A stretch of 50,525 nucleotides of DNA from contig JBGUPJ010000041.1 of NCBI GenBank assembly GCA_045130235.1, positions 1-50,525 on the forward strand, in the 5' to 3' direction. Numbering within the stretch: the first letter of the stretch is position 1; each line of letters opens with the position of its first letter. Position numbers and translations under genes: made by a program. Below, in pieces: positions 15,962 through 23,102 of the stretch. The notes beneath the pieces are model-generated. The model did not search any database and was not told the DNA's origin. It saw only the letters and a list, made by a program, of their open reading frames with translations. Source of the stretch: UBA1756 sp045130235 (GTDB lineage: Bacteria; Bacteroidota; Bacteroidia; Bacteroidales; WCHB1-69).

Positions 15962-16684
15962 ATGAAGATTTTTTTGAACAGCATTGAAAACCTTGAAGCA
16001 ACATCTTTGCCGCTTCGTATGATGCTGGAAAACTCCAGCTACTACCCCGCCTGTGCAGAGGACGGCGGCGTAATGCGATATTTGAACCGGATGAAGTCAG
16101 AATTGGGGATCCTTTCCCATATTATGGTTGACTACCATGAAGATCGCGACCACCTGCTTGCAGCATTGCCCTCCATTCGAGGCTACCACGTGCACTCACA
16201 TCGTCAGCTTACCCGCGAGGAACTCACCCCCAATGGCTGGCAATGTCCTTCAATTTCTGAAGAGGATCTTCGTAAGATGGAAGGCAGTCGTTGTTTTATG
16301 AAGGAGCCCTTTGCCGAATGGGTACTGCTGGAACGAGATGCTGACATGGACGAAACCCACGGCCCAGAGAGAATGTCACTCATATATATATGTGGTGATG
16401 GTGCTGCCACTTACCACGCCCTATACTGCACCCAGCAGATTGCGCCTGCTTTCTTGGCCATCATACAGCCTGGTCATGGTTTTGGCTTCAACTACACCAA
16501 TTTCTTCGACCCGCATGCACTCTTTCACCGCATCGTCGCTCAGAACCCAGCAGGAATGCCGCAATGGCTCATCTTCGGTCCCTTCCCGGAAAACCCGTGG
16601 CCGGGCTACCGCCATGCGGACACCATCCACCATTACTATCCTAATGGCGGTAGCTGCGAAGTTTATCAGCTTTGTGAGCATTAA
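15962..16684 (+). CDS. Unknown protein of the accessory block
   Basis: About 240 residues from the ATG at 15962 (MKIFLNSIENLEATSLPL); an in-frame ATG at 15950 is also possible. No family recognised. It is rich in aromatic residues, His and Pro in its second half (QPGHGFGFNYTNFFDPHALF; FGPFPENPWPGYRHADTIHHYYPNGG) and has no membrane segment or signal peptide. The methyltransferase gene follows after 43 bases and has its own strong ribosome-binding site. Confidence 0.65.
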   Translation: MKIFLNSIENLEATSLPLRMMLENSSYYPACAEDGGVMRYLNRMKSELGILSHIMVDYHEDRDHLLAALPSIRGYHVHSHRQLTREELTPNGWQCPSISEEDLRKMEGSRCFMKEPFAEWVLLERDADMDETHGPERMSLIYICGDGAATYHALYCTQQIAPAFLAIIQPGHGFGFNYTNFFDPHALFHRIVAQNPAGMPQWLIFGPFPENPWPGYRHADTIHHYYPNGGSCEVYQLCEH

Positions 16685-16714
16685 TTCAAAGAACAATAGT
16701 TATTCACTAAAAAA

Positions 16715-16720
16715 AGGAGG
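16715..16720 (+). promoter_or_regulatory. Strong Shine-Dalgarno (AGGAGG)
   Basis: AGGAGG ends 7 bases before the ATG at 16728. It fixes the methyltransferase start there, even though the reading frame stays open about 400 bases further upstream, inside the previous gene. Confidence 0.75.
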
Positions 16721-16727
16721 TAAATTT

Positions 16728-17483
16728 ATGATTCAATCAATTCAAACGCCTGAAAAGAAAAGTAGTGTTATGTGCCAGTATTATGACTGCGTACAGCAAA
16801 GCGTTTACGGTCCGGCTTATGCTGAACTTACCAGCGCAACCTTGCACACGATGCAAGAGATTGTACCTACAGGCTCAACAATTTTAGACTTCGGCGCCGG
16901 TACTGGCCGACTGTCGCTTCCGCTGTGCGATAGGGGCTATAATTCTGTTGCAATAGAGCCGTCAGTCGGGATGTTGATGGCTATGAAACAAAAAATGGAA
17001 AGTCAAGACAAGACTATTCCTACTTACAACTGCTCCATCTCTGAATATAAGGGAGAAAAAGGAGACCTTGCCTTGGCCGTCGAGGTTCTTGACCACATCA
17101 TTGAAGAAGATGACATGCGTGCCGCCCTCTCCAATATTAGCAAACATTTGAACGACGGAGGTTACCTTTTATTTGATCTGAAGGATCAGCATTATTTTCA
17201 GAACCGATGTGACGAAGAAAATCTGACAGGGGATCTGACCCAATATTGTACTCTCGAATCTACGCCCCAAGCCAATGTCTATCTCTTTACTGAGGAATGT
17301 GCCGGATCCATCAACAGTGAAGATTTTGAGTACTCGGATTCTTTCAACCTGAGGGACTGGAAATGGGAAGAACTTGACGCCATGTTGAAAGAGGTGGGTC
17401 TGGTTGACACAGGCAAGGAACTGACGGAATTGAACCGGTTCGGTTCCACCTACAGATTGTATCAGAAAAGAGTAAATCATTAA
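16728..17483 (+). CDS. Class I SAM-dependent methyltransferase
   Basis: A 251-residue methyltransferase. Motif I is TILDFGAGTGRLSLPL (about 46-61); the acidic residue after strand 2 is in SVAIEPS; the post-motif region reads DLALAVEVLDHIIEEDDM; and GGYLLFDLKD fits strand 5. This fold methylates small molecules, proteins or nucleic acids; the substrate cannot be read here. Domain size resembles small-molecule or ubiquinone-type enzymes. The start is set by the ribosome-binding site at 16715. It sits between two unknown genes and an AAA+ ATPase. Confidence 0.85.
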   Translation: MIQSIQTPEKKSSVMCQYYDCVQQSVYGPAYAELTSATLHTMQEIVPTGSTILDFGAGTGRLSLPLCDRGYNSVAIEPSVGMLMAMKQKMESQDKTIPTYNCSISEYKGEKGDLALAVEVLDHIIEEDDMRAALSNISKHLNDGGYLLFDLKDQHYFQNRCDEENLTGDLTQYCTLESTPQANVYLFTEECAGSINSEDFEYSDSFNLRDWKWEELDAMLKEVGLVDTGKELTELNRFGSTYRLYQKRVNH

Positions 17484-17651
17484 TTATTAAACATAGTATT
17501 AACGAAATTCAGTGCCTATGTACAAGAGGAAAACAGCCCCCAAAACAGCCATGAAAACAAAATTACCAATTTCCATACCCCCGTCAGTCTTCTTGACGCT
17601 TTTGCTCAGGTTTTTGAGTCCAGTCGCGGCTCCCAGCTCAGCGACGAGTAT
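17484..17651 (+). other. Unexplained coding-like 5' extension of the AAA+ ATPase
   Basis: The ATPase frame stays open from 17484 to 17651, and the part after about 17562 looks like protein (ITNFHTPVSLLDAFAQVFES, then SRGSQLSDEYLKN). This frame has no ATG. The only ATGs (17518 and 17551) are in the +1 frame, which runs to a TGA just before 17656. This pattern suggests a frameshift near the A-rich stretch 17551-17562 or a non-ATG start. Confidence 0.5.
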
Positions 17652-18833
17652 TTGAAAAATGCTTCACTTCCCTTGAAATTCATTTCTGAAAAGATGGGCA
17701 TCACCCCTACCCAAAGTGTACTCCTGTCTATTATCTTGGACGGCACAGACGTTGGTGTGAGCCAGAAGGAACTGTGCACTTACTTGGGCTGCAATGGAAT
17801 TTTCATTATTAGCCTACGAGATGATATTAATTCTCTCGCTGAAAGAGACATTGTTTCTATTGAGCGCCGCAATGGCTGTTGGACCTTTGTCATAACCGAG
17901 CACGCTACGATTTCCATTTCAGAGAACGCGACGTATGCCAAACCTGAAGAGGATGAAAACTCCACGTCGCAAGATGATGACGACGACTTTGACTTTGATG
18001 ACGACGATGATAACAGGAGACCACACACTACTCTCCCCAAAAGTTATACGGATATAGAAGAAAAAAAATTATTCTACAATGAAGAAGCTCAACCGCAAAT
18101 AGACACTCTCTTTGATTTACTGAAAGGAAACAACTTACAAAAAGTTCAATCTCGTTTGGCCAAACACAAAATGCGCTCGGGTATCTGTTGCCTACTATAC
18201 GGTCCCCCAGGTACGGGAAAAACGGAAAGTGTACTTCAAATGGCAAAAAAAAGCAAACGGGATATCGTCATAGTCAATTTGAGCGAGCTCAGAAGCCAGT
18301 GGGTTGGTGAGAGTGAGAAGCTTTGCCAAAAATTGTGGGATGACTATGACAATTGTGTGGCTACGAGCGACCGTACACCTATTTTGCTCTTGAACGAGTG
18401 TGATGGGATTCTCACAAAACGGTTGAAAGGCGCGATGCACAGTATTGACAAGGGGGAGAACGCTATCGCCAACATTTTCCTCGAAAATATGGAAAAGCAA
18501 AGAGGCATTGTCATTTGCACCACCAACTTTGCCGGCAACTTAGATTCTGCCTTTGAAAGAAGGTTCCTATATAAGGTCCATCTGGACCAACCAAGCCCTA
18601 TGGTACGCCAGTCAATCTGGCAAGCTATGTTGCCCACCCTATCCGATGGTGAGGCAGCCAGCATCGCCAAGGAGTTCGCCCTCTCTGGTGGCCAAATTGA
18701 GAATGTGACTCGTAAAATGTTTATTGACAATGTTCTGCAAAATAAGAAAGTAACACTTAATGCTGCAAGGAAATTTTGCGAACAGGAAATTTCAAAGAAC
18801 GCCAATCGCTGTGTAATCGGCTTTAAAAAATAA
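17652..18833 (+). CDS. AAA+ ATPase with N-terminal winged-helix-like domain
   Basis: At least 393 residues; the given start is a TTG and the real N terminus probably lies further upstream. An N-terminal winged-helix-like domain (about 18-85, GVSQKELCTYLGCN) is followed by a very acidic disordered linker (about 98-120, runs of Asp). The AAA+ core has Walker A GPPGTGKT (184-191) and VGESEKL near 218. Walker B is ILLLNECDG (244-252), with Asn-Glu-Cys-Asp in place of DE-x-D. Sensor 1 is CTTNFAG, and the arginine finger is in FERRF (301-305). It is cytoplasmic, with the architecture of a substrate-remodelling ATPase. Its partners are unknown. Confidence 0.8.
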   Translation: MKNASLPLKFISEKMGITPTQSVLLSIILDGTDVGVSQKELCTYLGCNGIFIISLRDDINSLAERDIVSIERRNGCWTFVITEHATISISENATYAKPEEDENSTSQDDDDDFDFDDDDDNRRPHTTLPKSYTDIEEKKLFYNEEAQPQIDTLFDLLKGNNLQKVQSRLAKHKMRSGICCLLYGPPGTGKTESVLQMAKKSKRDIVIVNLSELRSQWVGESEKLCQKLWDDYDNCVATSDRTPILLLNECDGILTKRLKGAMHSIDKGENAIANIFLENMEKQRGIVICTTNFAGNLDSAFERRFLYKVHLDQPSPMVRQSIWQAMLPTLSDGEAASIAKEFALSGGQIENVTRKMFIDNVLQNKKVTLNAARKFCEQEISKNANRCVIGFKK

Positions 18834-18895
18834 TCGATAGTTCTTTTGACTGAATGGAGGGCAAGAGCTCACCCTCCGGATCGGTCCCCGCTGTG

Positions 18896-18924
18896 TGGTC
18901 TATCTTGACCATAAGAGTTTTTTT
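18896..18924 (+). terminator. Weak terminator after the ATPase gene
   Basis: TGGTC (18896-18900) pairs with GACCA (18907-18911), and seven T end at 18924 after a short offset. A GGAGGG/CCCTCC hairpin lies just upstream (18856-18877). Either could end the ATPase transcript. Confidence 0.35.
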
Positions 18925-18962
18925 GCGTGTCTTTTTTTATTAACTTAAATCTATGTAAAATT

Positions 18963-19745
18963 ATGGAAACCAGTATTTTAAATTCATTTTTCAACGTCAT
19001 TGAAGAGAATGTTTTCAATAGTATTAACCAAAACAATAGTATGAAAGAAGAAACCGAAACCTTTGATTTGTCCTTTGTCAAGGGGCACCCAACCATTAGC
19101 ATTAATGGCAAGATTTTTGTACTTGACACCGGCAGCCCGGCCTCCTTCAGTTACACCGGGACGATTCCGTTGCTCGGACGCGAATATACCGTTCCCTACG
19201 GCGAGTACATTTTGGACGATTTGAACCGTGTGCTCGATACCCGCATTGACGGGCTCATTGGGGGCGAGATTCTTAAGCGTGTGGGCGCAGTTGAAATTGA
19301 CTACCCCCACAACACCATTACTTTCCACGACCGCCTTCCGGAGGTGAGCGGCGCTGCTGAAATTGATGTGAGGGTTTTCCTCAATTACCTTGTTTTCAAT
19401 ATGAAAATTGACGGCCAAGACCGAAGAGTATTCCTTGATACTGGCGCCCCAGTTGCTTACCTGTGCAGCAATGTGCTGCCCGACAAACAGCCCGACGGCT
19501 ACACTGAGGATGTTACCCCCAATGGAAGCTTTGTCGCCCCGCTTTATACCATACCAAGTCAGTTGGCAGGAAAAAAGTTTGATGTGAGTTACGGAAAGCT
19601 TCCTGTTGCCCACCAAGTGATGGCGCGGATTATGAATTGCCAAGGTGTGATAGGCAAAGATGTCTTTAACTTGGGCACTGTTGTCATCAGCTATGGAAAG
19701 GGAAAAATATATATACAACTTAATGAAAATCAATTTAATAACTAA
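18963..19745 (+). CDS. Two-lobed retropepsin-like (DTG) protein, paralogue of 13999-14679
   Basis: About 260 residues from 18963, or 234 from the ATG at 19041, where the similarity to the first copy begins (ETFDLSFVKGHPTISINGK versus ETFNLLFVEGHAAIKINDE). Lobe 1 has FVLDTGSPASFSY and GLIGGEIL; lobe 2 has VFLDTGAPVAYLCSN and GVIGKDVFNLGTVVISYGK. It is more GC-rich than the first copy, so the pair did not arise by recent duplication. It begins a tight run with the next three genes (gaps of 12, 17 and 33 bases). Protease activity is plausible but unproven. Confidence 0.7.
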   Translation: METSILNSFFNVIEENVFNSINQNNSMKEETETFDLSFVKGHPTISINGKIFVLDTGSPASFSYTGTIPLLGREYTVPYGEYILDDLNRVLDTRIDGLIGGEILKRVGAVEIDYPHNTITFHDRLPEVSGAAEIDVRVFLNYLVFNMKIDGQDRRVFLDTGAPVAYLCSNVLPDKQPDGYTEDVTPNGSFVAPLYTIPSQLAGKKFDVSYGKLPVAHQVMARIMNCQGVIGKDVFNLGTVVISYGKGKIYIQLNENQFNN

Positions 19746-19757
19746 AAATTTTTTATT

Positions 19758-20447
19758 ATGGAAAATACAAAAAACGAGAAAAACGAATTGATGGACTTGT
19801 TGAAAATGGTTGAAGCTGCCAAGAACCCGGAGGAATTAAAAGGCTTCTTGCACTACTTCGCGAATGAATTCTTTGATGACTTCCACCGTTATTTCAAGGT
19901 GACACGTACCCGTCATCCCTACCACTATGAGATTGTACTCTATTGCGATGCGCACTTTAACCCATGCCGTAAAAATTTCCACTTTCGTGACGAGAAACAC
20001 AAGAAGTATTTTGCTATTGCATTGTTTTACAGTGCTTTGTTGCCACAAGGGGTGGGGTTTGTGTGTGGCGAGACAGTCATGATTCATTTCAACAATTTCA
20101 CAAGTACGGCATGGATAAGTTGTGGTTTGCATGGCATAGGTTCCCCGATTCTCATTGTGAAGGAGTCTGATCTGTTTGATCAGCTCCAAGAGGGTATGGA
20201 GCTGTTAGAAGACGCCATGCCGGTGATGCACTGGTGGCTGGAAACTATTTTGACCGGCGAGGTTGTTTCGACCAAGAACCCTTCTCTGAAACATGCCATA
20301 GATATTGTTCAGGGAGAGACTATGCCGCGTGTAAAAGAAATATGGGACGCGTGTGAGATGCATGTGGAAGCGTTGAAAAAACATATTGCCGACCCGCAAA
20401 GGGGATTTCCTATGAAATTCTTCAATGACTATTCTTGTATTATTTAA
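19758..20447 (+). CDS. Unknown protein sharing a domain with the Sel1 protein
   Basis: A 229-residue protein. Residues about 30-215 align with the C-terminal half of the next protein: FFDDFHRYFKV, HYEIVLYCDAHFNP, FAIALFYSALLPQGVGFVCGETVM, GLHGIGSPILIV and a final EIWDACEMHVEALKKHIADP with GFPMKFF. I do not recognise a named family. The conserved hydrophobic strand ALFY-ALLPQ-VG-VCG suggests a compact alpha/beta domain. It is followed after 17 bases by the Sel1 fusion. Confidence 0.7.
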   Translation: MENTKNEKNELMDLLKMVEAAKNPEELKGFLHYFANEFFDDFHRYFKVTRTRHPYHYEIVLYCDAHFNPCRKNFHFRDEKHKKYFAIALFYSALLPQGVGFVCGETVMIHFNNFTSTAWISCGLHGIGSPILIVKESDLFDQLQEGMELLEDAMPVMHWWLETILTGEVVSTKNPSLKHAIDIVQGETMPRVKEIWDACEMHVEALKKHIADPQRGFPMKFFNDYSCII

Positions 20448-20464
20448 TTTATAATCAGTATATT

Positions 20465-21886
20465 ATGAAAATACAGAAGGATATGAATAACTGTTGTGAG
20501 GTTCCGAAAGAACCTGAGGCGCAGATTTCCAAGATGATTAAGAACTGTACCTTCGGTGACTACGACCGGGACCTATTGACAGCGGCCAAGCATGGGGATG
20601 CCGATGCGCAAGTGATGTTGGCGGAACTTTATGAGGACGATGCGGAATTCGACAAGGCCTACTACTGGCTCAAGCTGGCGGCGAAAAAAGGCGGATTGCG
20701 AGCCTTGGATGCTTTGGCCAACTTGAGCCTGCAGGGGCCAAAGTTCGGGAACCCTTGTGAGTTGTACACTAAGCTGTTAGAGCAGGCAACTACAGAAAGC
20801 GAGTCGGACTATAGGAGAGAGGCCTTGGCGCAGCTCGGGCATTGTTATGAGTACGGGCTTGGCTGTGAGAAAGACCTGGACAAAGCCTTGGAACTGTACA
20901 AGCGCGGTGCCGAAGTGAACGCGCTGATGTGCAACGAAGACGCTGGAAATATTTTCTTTGAGAGAGGAGAATACAAAGAGGCTTTGGAGTGTTTTCATAG
21001 AGAAAAGACGCTCTTTTCCAAAAGCCTATTGTGCTTGGCTGAAATGTACGAACACGGTTGGGGAACCAATGTGGATTTGTACAAAGCCAAGATGTATTAC
21101 CAAATGGTGCGGCGTCAAGATGTTTTTTCTGCCAATGCAAGGCATGCGAATGAAAAACTCCAGCAGCCCGAGTTCTCCCGGATTCGTCTCAAGCCCAGCG
21201 ATGACTGCGACTATGTAACACCTTTTGCCGAGGTATATACCTGTAGCGAAGAGATACGCAAACGCTACCCCCTCACCGCGGAAGCTTTTCTCCGATATTT
21301 TACTGCGGATTTTCCTATGGATTTCAATATCTTTTTCCAAATGGAATATGGCTATGGCCACCATAGACTAAAAATCGTGCATGATTGCAACAAACGGCCT
21401 GGCCTTGGGCGCGAGCGTGTCAGCCTTCACTTTCCCAACCATGCCGTCTTCTTCACAGTAGCGCTATTTTACACAGCACTGCTTCCACAAGCCGTGGGTG
21501 TGGTGTGTGGGGACCGAGTGATGTGGCGCGCCTACAAGTCTTCTGGCGCTCCGTTGATTTTCAATGGATTGCATCTGGCCAGTCCTATCTTGGTGCTTTA
21601 CAACGCTGGATTGATGTGCGTTTCTGAGGATCCAAAGTGCCAGCAGTTGTTTGACATGGTACAACCTTTGATGCGGCAGTTGCTCGACAGCTTTTTGAAA
21701 GACCGTCGTGTCACCCTCTACCCGGATTCGTTGAGGGTGTTGCAGAGTTTGGCCGCTCCTCATTCCGCTGAGATTTGGCAGGTGTGTGAGCAACATCTTG
21801 CAGACTTGCGGCACTATCTTGCCAATCCAGAAGCAGGTTATCCAATCAAGCTGTATGATGAGATCCGGATCATGCATCGAAATTAA
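20465..21886 (+). CDS. Sel1-repeat protein fused to the unknown domain of its neighbour
   Basis: About 473 residues. The N-terminal half holds Sel1/TPR-like repeats (GDADAQVMLAELYEDDAEFDKAYYWLKLAA; AQLGHCYEYGLGCEKDLDKALELYKRGA; LAEMYEHGWGTNVDLYKAKMYY). The C-terminal half (about 290-470) repeats the domain of the upstream gene, with FTVALFYTALLPQAVGVVCGDRVM, GLHLASPILVL and EIWQVCEQHLADLRHYLANP. The start at 20465 avoids overlap with the previous stop. Sel1 repeats usually scaffold protein contacts, so this looks like a binding adaptor for the same function as the stand-alone domain. Confidence 0.75.
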   Translation: MKIQKDMNNCCEVPKEPEAQISKMIKNCTFGDYDRDLLTAAKHGDADAQVMLAELYEDDAEFDKAYYWLKLAAKKGGLRALDALANLSLQGPKFGNPCELYTKLLEQATTESESDYRREALAQLGHCYEYGLGCEKDLDKALELYKRGAEVNALMCNEDAGNIFFERGEYKEALECFHREKTLFSKSLLCLAEMYEHGWGTNVDLYKAKMYYQMVRRQDVFSANARHANEKLQQPEFSRIRLKPSDDCDYVTPFAEVYTCSEEIRKRYPLTAEAFLRYFTADFPMDFNIFFQMEYGYGHHRLKIVHDCNKRPGLGRERVSLHFPNHAVFFTVALFYTALLPQAVGVVCGDRVMWRAYKSSGAPLIFNGLHLASPILVLYNAGLMCVSEDPKCQQLFDMVQPLMRQLLDSFLKDRRVTLYPDSLRVLQSLAAPHSAEIWQVCEQHLADLRHYLANPEAGYPIKLYDEIRIMHRN

Positions 21887-21919
21887 AGAAAAAGAAAGTA
21901 TAACAAAAACAATAATGTT

Positions 21920-22681
21920 ATGGAAGAAGATTTTGAAAAGAAGGAGGACTTCCTCAAAGTGGATTATGCGGAGATTGAAAATTTCGTGTCACAACACGAA
22001 GAAGAGTACAATGCATTGATGGACAGATTCATCGGGGGAGATGAAACCCTGACGAAAGAAGAGCTCAAATTGATTTATTATGGCACTGCTTTTTCTCCCA
22101 ATTATAGTCTTTTGAATGATGAGGGTATTTCGGATGAAATACTGAACGCTATTTGTTCACGCGATTTTGGTCATGCTATAATTTTATGCGGTCAAGCTCT
22201 TGAGAAAACGCCCACCAACTTGCAGATTTTAAGCTTGGCATACACGCCTGCTTTATATTTGAGTCGCCGCAACTACGTCAGGAAGCGCATGAGGCAAGCG
22301 AGTGAAAATTTCATGAAGAATATAGGTGCGGAAGAAGAAGTGAAAACAGCACCTGCGCCTATTCAATTAAATCGTTGGGAAAAGTTATACGACCGTAAAA
22401 TCGAGCAAATAAAGGACATGATCCTGTCCACTGGCGATGGTTCGAGTCTTGAACGTGCCTACAAAGTTACTTCTGTTTCGGATGAATATTTTATCCTTAA
22501 TTCATTGGGAATTAAAGCTGTACAGCAGTCTCTCGTGGAGAACAATGATAAAAGCTATGATAAAATCCGTGATCCCAATTCTGATAGAACCGTTTATTTC
22601 GATGTCACGCTGCACATGAAGGCATTAAATGAATTGATTGATGCCGATGAAGAAGGTGAATGTCCTGATGGGCAATTGTAG
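21920..22681 (+). CDS. DUF4919-like protein
   Basis: A 253-residue protein matching the DUF4919 pattern seen in Bacteroidota: an N-terminal VDYAEIENFV...YNALMDRF, then GDETLTKEELKLIYYGTAFSPNY, and a helical middle part (ALEKTPTNLQILSLAYTPALYL) that resembles a TPR. The C-terminal half has RWEKLYDRKIEQIKDMILSTGDG, then YKVTSVSDEYFILNSLGIK and VYFDVTLHM. There is no signal peptide, unlike many family members. It is the last gene of the 18963-22681 run; the dispersed repeat follows 53 bases later. Confidence 0.65.
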   Translation: MEEDFEKKEDFLKVDYAEIENFVSQHEEEYNALMDRFIGGDETLTKEELKLIYYGTAFSPNYSLLNDEGISDEILNAICSRDFGHAIILCGQALEKTPTNLQILSLAYTPALYLSRRNYVRKRMRQASENFMKNIGAEEEVKTAPAPIQLNRWEKLYDRKIEQIKDMILSTGDGSSLERAYKVTSVSDEYFILNSLGIKAVQQSLVENNDKSYDKIRDPNSDRTVYFDVTLHMKALNELIDADEEGECPDGQL

Positions 22682-22734
22682 GTATGTCATACTATGGCAG
22701 CCTTGCATAAGACGGCAGTGGGGACGCAAAAAAT

Positions 22735-22861
22735 GTTGGGACGCAAATTTTGCGTCCCAACAAAAACCAATTTATTATGAAGCGGAGGCCGCCGAGAGGT
22801 GGTCTCCGTTTTCTTGTCATCAAAGACGCATTCCTACAAAAAATGCTGCAAAATCTAAAAT
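22735..22861 (+). repeat. Dispersed double-hairpin repeat, copy 2
   Basis: The first hairpin is a perfect 13-bp inverted repeat, 22735-22747 with 22749-22761 (GTTGGGACGCAAA and its complement). The conserved linker AAAAACCAATTTATTATGAA and the CGGAGGCCGCC/GGTGGTCTCCG hairpin (22783-22808) follow. Similarity to copy 3 continues about 50 bases further (CATCAAAGACGCATTC, AAAAAATGCTGCAAAA). A 28-codon reading frame starts at 22777, but its ATG is missing in copy 3. Confidence 0.75.
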
Positions 22862-22943
22862 GATTTTCACAATCTTGTTTTTGTTGGAATAATTGTTGGT
22901 TTTTTCTGCAGCGATTTCAAAAAAAAATATTCGATTTTTGAAA

Positions 22944-23102
22944 ATGAAAGTAATTGAACGTATTGATTATCAAAACTATCTTTGGGATAAATTTTTTCCG
23001 CACCTCGCGGTAAAGGAAACCGTGGACGCATATCTCGCGTCCGTATGCGTAGAAGTCTATTCCAACATCCATTTCCAAGCAGGGATCACCTCTATTTTTT
23101 GA
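22944..23102 (+). pseudogene. Possible gene fragment
   Basis: A short frame (MKVIERIDYQNYLWDKFF, then PHLAVKETVDAYLASV) looks like the start of a protein but runs into the 3' end of the oppositely oriented ATPase gene and stops. A related short stretch (PHTLKETVDA) occurs beyond the far end of that ATPase gene. It may be the remnant of a gene disrupted by insertion. No family recognised. Confidence 0.3.
23011..23030 (+). repeat. Short direct repeat, left of the ATPase gene
   Basis: TAAAGGAAACCGTGGACGCA here and TAAAAGAAACCGTGGATGCA at 24458-24477 agree at 18 of 20 positions, in the same orientation, and flank the ATPase gene. Confidence 0.4.

Noticed and set aside
16311..16727. Upstream extension of the methyltransferase frame
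   Set aside because: Overlaps the previous gene in another frame; the strong ribosome-binding site at 16715 sets the start at 16728.
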